A stretch of DNA of 64,000 bases from Geminicoccus harenae. GTDB lineage: Bacteria; Pseudomonadota; Alphaproteobacteria; Geminicoccales; Geminicoccaceae. This document shows positions 44,146 to 53,054 of the stretch, one piece after another. Within the stretch, counting starts at the first letter, position 1; every line of letters begins with the position of its first letter. The position numbers and the translations under genes were made by a program. A model generated the notes under the pieces. The model made no database searches. It saw nothing but the letters and a program-made list of their open reading frames with translations, and was not told the origin of the DNA. Location: assembly GCF_019800005.1 (NCBI RefSeq), contig NZ_JABGCL010000003.1:216393-280392 (forward strand), written 5' to 3'.

Positions 44146-45015
44146 ATGGGCTTCTATCTCATCCAGACCCTGAACGCGGTGGCGTTCTCGGTGCTGCTGA
44201 TGCTCTGCGGCCTCGGCCTGTCCCTGGTGCTGAGCCTCATGAACTTCGTGAACCTCACCCACGGCGCCAGCTACCTGTTCGGCAGCTATGTCGCCGTGGT
44301 GTGGCTAGGGTCGGGGGCACCCTGGTGGCTGGCCGTCCCGGCGGCATTCCTGGCGGCGGCCCTTGCCGGGCTCCTCCTGGACCGCTTCCCGTTCGCCCGG
44401 TTCTACGGGCGCAATCACCTGGCCCAGGTGCTGCTCACCTATGGCCTGTCGGTGATGTTCGCCGACCTGATGCGGCTGGGCTTCGGTGCCGAGATCCGCT
44501 CGCCGGCGCTGCCCGACCTCCTGCGCGGCGTAGTGTTCGTGCTGGGCATGCCGTTCCCGATCTACCGGCTGGTCCTGATCCTGGCCGGCGGCGTGCTGGC
44601 CCTGGTCCTCTGGTACCTGTTCGACCGGACCATCTGGGGAGCGGTGGTGCGTGCCAGCGTCGCCGACCGGCGGATGGTCGAGACGCTGGGCCTGGACACC
44701 AGCCGCGTGTTCGCCGTGGTCATGGCGATCGCAGCGGGGCTGGGCGGGCTGAGCGGTGCGCTCGGCGTGGGCATGCTGTCCGCCTATCCCGGCCTGGACG
44801 AGGAGATCCTGCTCCACGCTTTGTTCGTCGTGGTGCTGGGCGGGCTCGGCACGTTTCGCGGCACGGTGGCGGGCGCGTTCATACTGGGTTTTGCCATGAC
44901 CTTCGCCAGGGTCTGGCTGCCGGAGTTCGCGGGCTTCCTGACCCTGCTGGCCATCGCACTCCTGCTGGTGCTCCGCCCGGACGGGCTGGTGGCGCCCAGG
45001 CTGAGGCAGGTGTGA
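44146..45015 (+). CDS. livH: Branched-chain amino acid-type ABC permease LivH
   Basis: Inner-membrane permease (289 aa) with about eight membrane spans. Typical segments: LGLSLVLSLMNFVNLTHGAS near residue 28, RAR-type loop FYGRNHLAQVLLTYGLSVMF, the cytoplasmic coupling segment VVRASVADRRMVETLGLDTS near 167 and VVLGGLGTFRGTVAGAFIL near 235. ATG 44146 lies seven bases after livK; an upstream reading from 44104 overlaps livK. The next gene starts in its stop codon (TGATG). Confidence 0.93.
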   Translation: MGFYLIQTLNAVAFSVLLMLCGLGLSLVLSLMNFVNLTHGASYLFGSYVAVVWLGSGAPWWLAVPAAFLAAALAGLLLDRFPFARFYGRNHLAQVLLTYGLSVMFADLMRLGFGAEIRSPALPDLLRGVVFVLGMPFPIYRLVLILAGGVLALVLWYLFDRTIWGAVVRASVADRRMVETLGLDTSRVFAVVMAIAAGLGGLSGALGVGMLSAYPGLDEEILLHALFVVVLGGLGTFRGTVAGAFILGFAMTFARVWLPEFAGFLTLLAIALLLVLRPDGLVAPRLRQV

Positions 45016-45944
45016 TGCGCGCCCATGCCTGGCTGCTCTGCCTGCCGCTGGCCGGCCTCCTGGCCCTCTTCGGCGGCGACTACCACCTGCGCTTCGCCGC
45101 CGAGATCCTGATCACCGGCACCGCGGTGATGAGCCTGGACATATTGGTGGGCCAGGGGCGGCTGGTGTCGCTGGGCCATGCCGCGCTATTCGGCGGTGCT
45201 GCCTATGTCAGCGCGCTCCTGGCGATCCACGCCGGTGCCGGCCTGATGCCTGTGCTCCTGGCCGGCATCGCCACCGGTATGCTGCTGGCTCTGGTGATGG
45301 GGCTGGTCGCGACCCGCAGCGTCGACCTGTTCTTCCTGATCCTGACCCTGGTGGTAGGCCAGATGGTCTACGAGCTGGCCTTCCACTGGCGCACCGTGAC
45401 CGGCGGTGCCGACGGCCTGCGCGGCATTCCGGCCCTGGCGCTGCATCTGGGCGGCGCATCCTGGCCGATGAGCGGCGCCCGCTCCCTGTTCCTGCTGGCC
45501 GCGGGCCTGGCGCTCCTGGCCTATCTCCTGGCCCGCTCCTTCCTGGCAGCACCCATCGGGCGGGCGCTGGTCGCCAGCCGTGAGCAGCCGGTGCGGCTGG
45601 CGGCACTCGGCTACGAGGTGCGGCGCCTGCGCCTCCTGGCCATGGTCTTCGCCGGCGGCATCGCCGGGGCCGCAGGCGCCCTCTACCCGTTCGTGAACCT
45701 TTATGTCGGGCCGAACCTGGTCCACTGGAGCATGTCCGCGACCATGATCGTGATGCTGGTCCTGGGCGGGGTCGGCACCCTGCACGGCGCGTTCGTCGGC
45801 ACGGGCCTCTACCTCCTGGTGCAGACCTATCTCAGCTCCTTCACCGATCGCTGGCAGCTCCTGATCGGTCTCCTGTTCGTGCTGATCGTGATCTTCCTGC
45901 CCGACGGGATCGTCCGGCCGGGCTGGCGGCGCAGGCAGGCATGA
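45015..45944 (+). CDS. livM: Branched-chain amino acid-type ABC permease LivM
   Basis: Second inner-membrane permease (309 aa). The ATG at 45015 overlaps the livH stop (TGATG). It has about eight hydrophobic spans with the LivM blocks [75 protein letters not shown] (coupling loop) and [20 protein letters not shown]. Works as a heterodimer with LivH. Confidence 0.94.
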   Translation: MRAHAWLLCLPLAGLLALFGGDYHLRFAAEILITGTAVMSLDILVGQGRLVSLGHAALFGGAAYVSALLAIHAGAGLMPVLLAGIATGMLLALVMGLVATRSVDLFFLILTLVVGQMVYELAFHWRTVTGGADGLRGIPALALHLGGASWPMSGARSLFLLAAGLALLAYLLARSFLAAPIGRALVASREQPVRLAALGYEVRRLRLLAMVFAGGIAGAAGALYPFVNLYVGPNLVHWSMSATMIVMLVLGGVGTLHGAFVGTGLYLLVQTYLSSFTDRWQLLIGLLFVLIVIFLPDGIVRPGWRRRQA

Positions 45945-46684
45945 ACCTTCTGGCATTGCGCGGCATCCGCCGCTCGTTCGGTGCGCTCGAGGTGCTGCGC
46001 GGCATCGACCTGGACATGGCGGAGGGCGAGATGCTGGGCCTGATCGGGCCGAACGGGGCCGGCAAGACCACCCTGTTCAACCTGGTCAGCGGCTTCCTGC
46101 CGGCCGATGCCGGCAGCGTCGCCTTCGCCGGCCGGGACCTGCAGGGCCTCTCCCCGGCCGCGCGCGCCCGGATGGGCCTCGTGCGCAGCTTCCAGAAGAG
46201 CCTGGTCTTCCCGGGCCTGCCGGTCGTGGAGAACCTGGCCCTGGCAGCGCGCCTGCGCCTGGGCGGCGGCTATCGCTGGTGGCGCGGCCGGGCGGTGGCC
46301 GAGGAGGCGGCCGCCCGGGCGACCGAACTGCTGGACCTGGCCGGGCTCGCGGGCAAGGCTGACACCCTGGCGGGCGCCCTGCCGCACGGCCTGCAGCGGG
46401 TGCTGGACGTGCTGGTAGCACTCGCCCAGCGCCCGCGCCTCCTGCTGCTGGACGAGCCCACGGCCGGCCTCGCCACGGACGAGGCGCAGCGGCTGCTGGG
46501 CCTGCTGCGCACGGTGCAGCCGGCACCGGCCGTGCTGCTGGTGGCCCACGACCTGGACCTCGTGTTCGGCTTCTGCCAGCGCCTGGCCGTGCTCGACCTG
46601 GGCCGGCTGATCGCGGTGGGGCCGCCCGACTCGGTCCGGGCCGATCCCGAGGTCCAGCGGGCCTATCTGGGAGGGCTGGCATGA
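45941..46684 (+). CDS. livG: Branched-chain amino acid-type ABC ATP-binding protein LivG
   Basis: ATPase subunit (247 aa). Walker [16 protein letters not shown] near residue 34, Q-loop region [19 protein letters not shown], an atypical signature [20 protein letters not shown] (normally LSYGQQR), Walker [12 protein letters not shown] and switch VAHDLDLVF. It overlaps livM and livF by four bases each (ATGA). The signature is degenerate (no LSGG), unusual even among LivG proteins. Confidence 0.93.
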   Translation: MNLLALRGIRRSFGALEVLRGIDLDMAEGEMLGLIGPNGAGKTTLFNLVSGFLPADAGSVAFAGRDLQGLSPAARARMGLVRSFQKSLVFPGLPVVENLALAARLRLGGGYRWWRGRAVAEEAAARATELLDLAGLAGKADTLAGALPHGLQRVLDVLVALAQRPRLLLLDEPTAGLATDEAQRLLGLLRTVQPAPAVLLVAHDLDLVFGFCQRLAVLDLGRLIAVGPPDSVRADPEVQRAYLGGLA

Positions 46685-47388
46685 GCCTGCTCTGCCTGCG
46701 CGGCGTCTCGGTCGGCCATGGTGGCGCGCCGATCCTGGCCGGGATCGAGCTGGAGGTCGGCCCGGGCGAGGTCGTGGCCCTGCTGGGGCGCAACGGCGTC
46801 GGCAAGACCACGCTGCTCCATGCGCTCATGGGCCTGGGGCCGGTCAGGAGGGGCTCCTTCCTGGTCAAGGGCCAGGACGTGCCGACGAGCTGGCCGCCGC
46901 ACCGGATCGCCCGGCTGGGCCTGGCCCTGGTGCCGCAGGGGCGGGGCGCCTTCGCGGCGCTCACCGTGGAGGAGAATCTGCGCCTCGCCACCCTGGCAGC
47001 CCGGCCCTCGGCCTGGACGCTGGCGCGCGTTTATGCGGAGTTCCCGCGCCTGGCCGAACGCCGGCGCCTGCCCGGCGCTGCGCTCAGCGGCGGCGAGCGG
47101 CAGATGCTCCTGATCGCGCGGGCACTGCTCACCGGGGCCGACATCCTGCTGCTCGACGAGCCGACCGAGGGGCTCGCACCTTTGGCGATCGAGGCGGTGG
47201 TGGTCGAGCAGATCCGGCGGCTGCGGGAGGACGGCCTGGCCGTGTTGCTGGCCGAGCAGAACGTCGCGGTGGCCCTGCAGGTCGCGACCCGGGCGGTGGT
47301 GCTGGCCGAGGGCGGGATCGTGTTCGCCGGCAGCCCGGAGGAGCTGGCGAACGACCGCGACCTCCAGCGCCGCCACCTGGGTGTATGA
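46681..47388 (+). CDS. livF: Branched-chain amino acid-type ABC ATP-binding protein LivF
   Basis: Second ATPase subunit (235 aa). Walker A LLGRNGVGKTTLLHAL near residue 34, Q-loop LVPQGRGAFAALTVEENL, signature LSGGERQMLLIARALL, Walker B ILLLDEPTEGLAPL and the LLAEQNVAVALQVATRAVVL segment typical of LivF. Last gene of the importer operon; it converges on the cytochrome b561 gene three bases away. Confidence 0.95.
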   Translation: MSLLCLRGVSVGHGGAPILAGIELEVGPGEVVALLGRNGVGKTTLLHALMGLGPVRRGSFLVKGQDVPTSWPPHRIARLGLALVPQGRGAFAALTVEENLRLATLAARPSAWTLARVYAEFPRLAERRRLPGAALSGGERQMLLIARALLTGADILLLDEPTEGLAPLAIEAVVVEQIRRLREDGLAVLLAEQNVAVALQVATRAVVLAEGGIVFAGSPEELANDRDLQRRHLGV

Positions 47389-47391
47389 GGC

Positions 47392-47883
47392 TCAGCCCGA
47401 CGGCAGCCGCATGGGCAGCATGCGCTCCAGCAGCCGGTCGCGTCGACCGAACTGGTGCCAGAGCGCTGCCAGGACATGGACGAGGACGATGGCGGTGATG
47501 ATCCAGGCGAGCGCCACATGGACCGCACCGGGCCAGCCGCCCAGCGTCTTGCCGAACGCGGACACGGTGACGATGCCCAGCAGCGGCTGGACCAGGATCG
47601 CCAGGTAGAGCAGGCCGTGCGAGGCATGGGCCGCGCTGCGCTGGAGCCGCGACATGCCGTCGGGCAGAGGCGGCTGCGGCACGCTCAGCCGGTAGGCCAG
47701 GCGCGCGATGGCCAGGACCAGGATCGCCCAGCCGCTGACCAGATGGGTGCGGAACAGGAAGAAGCGCCCGTCGCTGCCCCGCTCGAACATGCCCCAGCTC
47801 CAGCCCGTGGCGAACTGGAGCAGCACCAGGGCGGCGATCACCCAGTGCAGCGTCATGGCGATCCGGTCGTAGCGCGGGCTCAT
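47392..47883 (-). CDS. Cytochrome b561-family protein
   Basis: Small integral-membrane diheme cytochrome (163 aa), four spans. Heme-ligand histidines are placed as in bacterial b561: YDRIAMTLHWVIAALVL near residue 13, RTHLVSGWAILVLAIARLAY near 46, HASHGLLYLAILVQPLLG near 86-89, and VHVALAWIITAIVLVHVLAA near 120-135. It probably moves electrons between quinol and a periplasmic partner. It is downstream of the His-rich Spy-like gene on the same strand, 66 bp away. Confidence 0.88.
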   Translation of the reverse strand: MSPRYDRIAMTLHWVIAALVLLQFATGWSWGMFERGSDGRFFLFRTHLVSGWAILVLAIARLAYRLSVPQPPLPDGMSRLQRSAAHASHGLLYLAILVQPLLGIVTVSAFGKTLGGWPGAVHVALAWIITAIVLVHVLAALWHQFGRRDRLLERMLPMRLPSG

Positions 47884-47949
47884 CCGTGCTTCCCACTACG
47901 ACCCGCAGGGAGGTCGCCCGACGCAAGCGACGCAAGGGCCGCGCGCGGC

Positions 47950-48459
47950 TCAGCCGCGCCGCATGAACCGGCCCGGGTGGTCGAACATCTTGTCCAGGGT
48001 GCGCTTCTGCGCGTCGTCCAGCGTGTCATAGAAGGCGGCATAGGCCGGACGGACGTCGGCGGCAATTGCGGCTGCCCGGCCGAGCGCTTCCTCGACATTG
48101 GTCAGCTTCGCCACGGAGTTGCCCTCGCGCAGCTCGCTCAGGTCGGTGCAGATCTCCTGCACGCGGGGCTGGGCGCCGGTGAGCATGTCCCGCAGGGCCA
48201 CCCAGGTCTCCTGCTGGCGCCCCTCGAACTTGGCGAAGCTCTCGAACGCGGCGAGGCGCTCGGCCAGCCGCTCGCCGGCATTGCCGCTGCAGAACGCGCG
48301 CAGCATGCCGCCGTGCCCATGGCCATGCCCCATCCGCACCTCGTGCCGTTGGCCATGGCCCGGCCCCCAGGCCTCGGGCGGCGCCGCGACGACACCGGCA
48401 CCGCCGATCACCGCGACGGCGGCGATCGCACCCAGACCGGCTGCTGTCCAGTTGCGCAT
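47950..48459 (-). CDS. Periplasmic Spy/ZraP-type LTXXQ-motif protein, His-rich
   Basis: Exported helical chaperone or metal-binding protein (169 aa). A signal peptide (LGAIAAVAVIGGAGVVA) is followed by a His/Gly-rich stretch (HGQRHEVRMGHGHGHGG, residues about 37-53) that could bind a metal. The four-helix core has FESFAKFEGRQQETWVALRD and a second LDDAQKRTLDKMF (LTXXQ-like). ATG 48459 has AAGGAGG at good spacing; ATG 48465 is too close to it. It is divergent from a response regulator gene, as expected for a stress-sensing partner of a two-component pair. Confidence 0.75.
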   Translation of the reverse strand: MRNWTAAGLGAIAAVAVIGGAGVVAAPPEAWGPGHGQRHEVRMGHGHGHGGMLRAFCSGNAGERLAERLAAFESFAKFEGRQQETWVALRDMLTGAQPRVQEICTDLSELREGNSVAKLTNVEEALGRAAAIAADVRPAYAAFYDTLDDAQKRTLDKMFDHPGRFMRRG

Positions 48460-48657
48460 CTCCATCTCCTCCTTGCTGCACCTTCCTTATGGCCCTGCCC
48501 GGTGAACGATTGATGTCGCCGGAAGTAACGGGCAGATTCCCGGCAGCCCACCCAGTGCCCGCGGTTCGTGCCGACGATGTCATGCCCTCGATTTCATGAA
48601 TGTGACGAAGTGCAACGGCTACTGCCGGTATGGTGCCGGCTCCACTAGACTGGTGGC

Positions 48658-49392
48658 ATGGACGTGAACCCCATCGTGCTCATCGTCGACGACGACCAGG
48701 AGATCCGCGACCTGGTGGCGGCGTTTCTCGCGCGCCACGGCCTGGCCGTGCGCACCGCCGAGGATGCCCAGGCCATGGATGCGGTGCTGGCGGCCGAGCC
48801 GGTCGACCTCCTGGTCCTGGACGTGATGATGCCGGGCGAGGACGGGCTGGCGGCCTGCCGGCGCCTGCGGGCCGAGCGGCCGCAACTGCCGATCATCCTG
48901 CTCACGGCACTGGCCGACCCCACCGACCGGATCGTGGGGCTGGAGCTGGGTGCCGACGACTATCTGGCCAAGCCGTTCGAGCCGCGCGAGCTGCTGGCGC
49001 GGATCCGCGCGGTGCTGCGCCGCGCTCGCCAGGACGGCCAGGCGGTGCCTGGCGAGGAGGGGGCCAGCCAGGAGCCGACCCTGCGCTTTTCCGGCTGGCT
49101 GATCTATCCCGCGCGCCGCGAGCTGCGCGATCCGACCGGCGTGCTGGTGCCGCTCACCGGGGGCGAGTTCGACCTGCTCCTGGTGCTGGCGGGGGCCGCC
49201 GGGCGGGTACTCACCCGGGACCAGTTGCTCGACCGGACCAAGGGCCGCCAAGCCCACCCGTTCGACCGTTCGATCGACGTGCTGCTCTCGCGCCTGCGCA
49301 AGAAGCTGGGCGACGATCCCAAGGAGCCGCAGCTCATCAAGACCGTGCGCGGCGGCGGCTATGTGCTGTCCGTGCCGGTGACGCAGGGCTGA
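48658..49392 (+). CDS. OmpR/PhoB-family response regulator
   Basis: Two-component DNA-binding regulator (244 aa). The receiver has the acidic pair IVDDDQE, phosphoacceptor D55 in LLVLDVMMPG, Thr in ILLTALAD and Lys in DYLAKPFEPRELL. The effector (about residues 145-240) is a winged helix (LTGGEFDLLLVLAGAAGRVL; FDRSIDVLLSRLRKKLGDDP; LIKTVRGGGYVLS). It is followed eight bases later by its kinase gene and faces the Spy-like gene. The signal is unknown; envelope or metal stress is inferred. Confidence 0.93.
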   Translation: MDVNPIVLIVDDDQEIRDLVAAFLARHGLAVRTAEDAQAMDAVLAAEPVDLLVLDVMMPGEDGLAACRRLRAERPQLPIILLTALADPTDRIVGLELGADDYLAKPFEPRELLARIRAVLRRARQDGQAVPGEEGASQEPTLRFSGWLIYPARRELRDPTGVLVPLTGGEFDLLLVLAGAAGRVLTRDQLLDRTKGRQAHPFDRSIDVLLSRLRKKLGDDPKEPQLIKTVRGGGYVLSVPVTQG

Positions 49393-49399
49393 CCGGGCG

Positions 49400-50809
49400 G
49401 TGCGGCTGCCGAGCGGCAATGCCCCGCCCAGGCGGCTGCTGCCCGCCGCCCTCCATGAATGGCTGGCACCCGCCAACCTGACCACGCGGCTGGTGCTGCT
49501 GGCGGTGGGCGTGGTGATGCTGGTGGTGGCGTTCGCCGCGGCCTGGACCTTCTGGGAGCGCGCCGACACCGCCAAGCGCCTGGTCCGGCTGGCCACGATC
49601 GACCGGATGGCCGCCACCCAGATGCTGGTCGACCGGCTGCCGCCCACCGAGCTGCGCCTGGCCCTGCGCGCGATCTCCGGGCCGCTCCTGTTGGTGCGCG
49701 TGCTCGACGGCCCACGCGGGCGGCCGACCGACGACCCGCGCCTGGATCGCCATCTGGTACGGCTGATCGCGCGCCATCCGAGCCATGTGTTCCGCGGCCG
49801 CGAGGTGGTGCTGCGTGAGGTCGATCGCGAGCCGGAGCGCGACGAGGACAATCACCCGCCCGACCTTCTGCCGTCCTTCGTCCGTTACGAGGTCGGCATC
49901 CGTCAGGACGACGGCACCTGGCTGATCTTCACGGTCCCGGCCGACACCTTGTCCCGGGTATGGCTCGGGCGGGCGGTCCTGATAGCAATCGGCGTGGTCG
50001 CGGCCGCGGCCCTGATCGCCTGGCTCCTGTTCCGCCGCATCACCCAGCCGGTCACCGCACTGGCGGTGGCGTCTGACCGCTTCGCCGCCGGCCTGCCCGG
50101 CGAGCCGCTGCCGGAAAGCGGCCCGCCGGAGATCCGGCGGGCGACCGCGGCCTTCAACCGGATGCGCCAGCGAATCGGCGATCTCCTGGAGGAGCGCAAC
50201 TCGATGCTGGCCGCGATCGCCCATGACCTGCGCACGCCGCTCACCCGGCTGCGCCTGCGCCTGGAGGACCTGCCCGACGACGACGCGCGCCACCGCTCGG
50301 AGGCGGATGTCCATGCGATGGAAACGATGCTGCGCGAGACCCTGGCCTATGCCAAGGACGTGGCCGGGGTGGAGCAGGCGACCGACCTCGATTTCGCGGC
50401 CCTGGTGCGCACCGCCGTCGACGACCTGGAAGATGCCGGCTGTGCCGCCAGCTATGACGGCCCGGATCGGCTGGTCCTGCGCGGCCGGCCAACCGCGCTG
50501 CGCCGGGCGATCGACAATGTCATGATCAATGCCGTGACCTACGGCGGCAGCGCCGAGGTGCGCCTGGCCGTGGAGGCCGGCTGGGTCAAGCTGACCGTGG
50601 CCGATCGCGGCCCGGGCGTGCCGCCTGCCATGCGCGAGCGAGTGTTCGAGCCATTCTTCCGCCTGGAAACCTCGCGCTCCCGCGCCACCGGCGGCACCGG
50701 TCTGGGCCTGGCGCTGGCGCGCGGCATCGTGCGCGCCCATGGCGGCGAGGTCCGCCTGCTGGACCGGCCGGGCGGGGGGACGCTGGTGGAGGTGGCGCTG
50801 CCCCGCTGA
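49400..50809 (+). CDS. Sensor histidine kinase with HAMP domain
   Basis: Membrane sensor kinase (469 aa). First span at about residues 30-50 (LVLLAVGVVMLVVAFAAAW), a periplasmic sensor region of about 140 residues, second span near 193-212 (AVLIAIGVVAAAALIAWLLF), HAMP (RRITQPVTALAVASDRFAAG), HisKA with H275 in AAIAHDLRTPLTRLRLRLED, and HATPase_c with N box NVMINAVTYGG, G1 VADRGPGVPPAMRERVFEPF and G2 GGTGLGLALARGIV. Starts at GTG 49400, eight bases after the regulator. An EnvZ/CpxA-like arrangement. Confidence 0.92.
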   Translation: MRLPSGNAPPRRLLPAALHEWLAPANLTTRLVLLAVGVVMLVVAFAAAWTFWERADTAKRLVRLATIDRMAATQMLVDRLPPTELRLALRAISGPLLLVRVLDGPRGRPTDDPRLDRHLVRLIARHPSHVFRGREVVLREVDREPERDEDNHPPDLLPSFVRYEVGIRQDDGTWLIFTVPADTLSRVWLGRAVLIAIGVVAAAALIAWLLFRRITQPVTALAVASDRFAAGLPGEPLPESGPPEIRRATAAFNRMRQRIGDLLEERNSMLAAIAHDLRTPLTRLRLRLEDLPDDDARHRSEADVHAMETMLRETLAYAKDVAGVEQATDLDFAALVRTAVDDLEDAGCAASYDGPDRLVLRGRPTALRRAIDNVMINAVTYGGSAEVRLAVEAGWVKLTVADRGPGVPPAMRERVFEPFFRLETSRSRATGGTGLGLALARGIVRAHGGEVRLLDRPGGGTLVEVALPR

Positions 50810-51046
50810 CCGGGCTCAGCGCTTGGCACGGATCGCCCAGGTCCGGACGTGGAAGTGGATGCTGCTACCCGTGGTGATAGGACTCGCGGGATGGCAGGCG
50901 GCCCGGCAGCGCCACGACGACAGGGGGTGGCGGGCTCGTGAGGCGGCATGGCAGGATGCGGCCGTCGTCGAACGGCAGCCAACCGACGAGAGAAAGGCAA
51001 GCAGTCCCGCCTGGAGCCTCGCCCGGCGGACCTTGGAAGGTGAATC

Positions 51047-52426
51047 ATGGATCTTCAGGGCGCGATGCAGCGCTGGCAGGAGCTGGATGCCGAGCACCAC
51101 CTGCATCCCTTCACCACCCACCATGAGCTGGCAGGGAAGGGCACCCGGGTCATCGAGCGCGGCGAGGGCTGCTATGTCTGGGAAGCGGACGGCCACAAGC
51201 TGCTCGACGGAATGGCGGGCCTGTGGTGCGTCCAGGTGGGCTATGGCCGCGAGCGTCTGGCGCGGACCGCCTATGAGCAACTGAAGAAGCTCAGCTACTA
51301 CAACAATTTCTTCCAGTGCGCTTCCGTCCCGACCATCGAATTGTCCGCCAAGCTCGCCGAGATCCTGCCGGCCGGCATGAAGCGGGTGTTCTTCGCCTCC
51401 TCGGGCTCGGAAGCGAACGACACCGTCATCAAGTCGGTCTGGTACTACTGGAACCTGATGGGCAAGCCGGAGAAGAAGAACTTCATCTCCCGCAGGCTGG
51501 GCTACCATGGTGTGGGCGTGGGCTCCGCCAGCCTGACCGGCATGTCGTTCATGCACGGCATGTTCGACCTGCCGCTGCCGCGCTTCCACCACATCATGAA
51601 CCCCTACTGGTGGGGCGAGGCGCAGGACGGCGAGACCGAGGAGCAGATCGGCCAGCGCGCCGCGAAGGCGCTGGAGGACAAGATCCTGGAGCTGGGGCCG
51701 GAGAACGTCGCGGCCTTCGTGGCCGAGCCGATCCAGGGGGCCGGCGGCGTGATCATCCCGCCGGACAATTACTGGCCGGCGGTCCAGGCGATCTGCCGGA
51801 AATACGACGTTCTGCTGGTCGCCGACGAGGTGATCTGCGGCTTTGGCCGGACGGGGGCCTGGTGGGGCAGCGAGACCTACAAGATGCAGCCGGACATACT
51901 GGCGATGGCCAAGGGCCTGTCTTCCGGCTACGTGCCGATCTCGGCGGTGGCGTTCGGGCCCAGGGTCGGCGACGCGATCTTCGCCGGCGAGAAGGAATAC
52001 GCCCACGGCGTGACCTATGCCGGTCATCCGGTGGCAGCCGCGGTGTCGCTGGAGAACATCCGGATCATCGAGGAGGAGGGGCTGGCGACCCGGGCCGCCG
52101 GCCCGATCGGCGCCTACTGGCGCGAGGTCCTGGAACAGACCTTCAAGGACCACCCGATGGTCGGCCAGGTCCGGACCAAGGGCCTGCTCGCCTGCCTGGA
52201 GCTCAGCGAGGACCGGGCGACGCGCAAGCGGTTCGACGAGCAGCGCGAGGTCGGCGCCACCTGCCGGAACTTTTCGGTGCAGAACGGCCTGGTGATGCGG
52301 GCGGTGCGCGACGGGATGATCCTCTCGCCGCCCCTGATCATCACCGAGGCGCAGATCGACGAGATCGCAACCAAGGCGAAGAAGTCGATCGACCAGACCA
52401 TGGCGGCGATCGGCTTCAAGGGCTGA
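51047..52426 (+). CDS. Class III omega-aminotransferase (aspartate aminotransferase family)
   Basis: PLP enzyme (459 aa) of the putrescine/beta-alanine/taurine-type transaminase group. Seen: the N-terminal HPFTTHHELAGKGTRVIERG, the PLP phosphate segment FFASSGSEANDTVIKSVWYY, YHGVGVGSASLTGM, VAEPIQGAGGVIIPP, the Asp in LLVADEVICGFGRTG, catalytic K289 in MAKGLSSGYVPISAV and THAP-like GVTYAGHPVAAAVSLENI. It likely moves an amino group from an amine or omega-amino acid to pyruvate or another keto acid. The UPF0303 gene 16 bp downstream is probably co-transcribed. The 237-bp gap upstream holds its promoter. Confidence 0.9.
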   Translation: MDLQGAMQRWQELDAEHHLHPFTTHHELAGKGTRVIERGEGCYVWEADGHKLLDGMAGLWCVQVGYGRERLARTAYEQLKKLSYYNNFFQCASVPTIELSAKLAEILPAGMKRVFFASSGSEANDTVIKSVWYYWNLMGKPEKKNFISRRLGYHGVGVGSASLTGMSFMHGMFDLPLPRFHHIMNPYWWGEAQDGETEEQIGQRAAKALEDKILELGPENVAAFVAEPIQGAGGVIIPPDNYWPAVQAICRKYDVLLVADEVICGFGRTGAWWGSETYKMQPDILAMAKGLSSGYVPISAVAFGPRVGDAIFAGEKEYAHGVTYAGHPVAAAVSLENIRIIEEEGLATRAAGPIGAYWREVLEQTFKDHPMVGQVRTKGLLACLELSEDRATRKRFDEQREVGATCRNFSVQNGLVMRAVRDGMILSPPLIITEAQIDEIATKAKKSIDQTMAAIGFKG

Positions 52427-52442
52427 GGCGGAGAGGCGAGGC

Positions 52443-52916
52443 ATGTCCGATCACGAGGATCTGGAGGAACTGCTGGCAGAAGAGGAACGCCTGCAGTTCG
52501 ACCGGTTCGACAACGACACCGCCCTGGAACTGGGCCAGTTCATCCTGACAGCGGCGCGGCGGCGCGGGCTCGGCGTCACCATCGACATCACCCGAGGCGA
52601 GCAGCAGATCTTCCACGCTGCCCTGGCCGGCACCAGCGCCGACAACGATGCCTGGGTGCAGCGCAAGGCGCGCGCAGTGCGCCGGTTCGGGCACAGCTCC
52701 TGGTATCTGGGCTGCCTGTCCCGGGCCAAGGGCTACGACTTCCACCAGAAGTTCCTGCTGGACCCTGCCGAGTTCGCCCCGGCCGGCGGCAGCTACCCGA
52801 TCGCCGTGCGTGGTACCGGCCTGGTCGGCACGGTGACGGTCTCGGGCCTGCCGCAGAAGGAGGACCACATCTTCCTGACGGAGGTGCTGGCCGAGTTCCT
52901 GGCCAGGGCCGGCTGA
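52443..52916 (+). CDS. UPF0303 family protein (HbpS/GlcG-like fold)
   Basis: A 157-aa cytoplasmic protein of a family annotated as heme-degrading or heme-binding domain, related to HbpS/GlcG. Matching blocks: FDNDTALELGQFILTAARRR near residue 22, GVTIDITRGEQQIFHAALAG, DNDAWVQRKARAVRRFGHSS and FPIAVRG-type SYPIAVRGTGLVGTVTVSGL, ending LTEVLAEFL. The true ligand is not known. It follows the aminotransferase by 16 bp with a GGAG-like site, suggesting one transcript. Confidence 0.85.
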   Translation: MSDHEDLEELLAEEERLQFDRFDNDTALELGQFILTAARRRGLGVTIDITRGEQQIFHAALAGTSADNDAWVQRKARAVRRFGHSSWYLGCLSRAKGYDFHQKFLLDPAEFAPAGGSYPIAVRGTGLVGTVTVSGLPQKEDHIFLTEVLAEFLARAG

Positions 52917-53054
52917 GCGGAGCCTGCCGGCGCATCCGGCTCGGACCGGCCGGAGGAGGAGCTTTACGCGTACCGGGTGAAGTGCTCACCTCACGCGGCT
53001 CGGCAGGTGGCGGCTCCAGGGGCGGGCGACCTGGCAACGGCGGGAGCTGGACCG

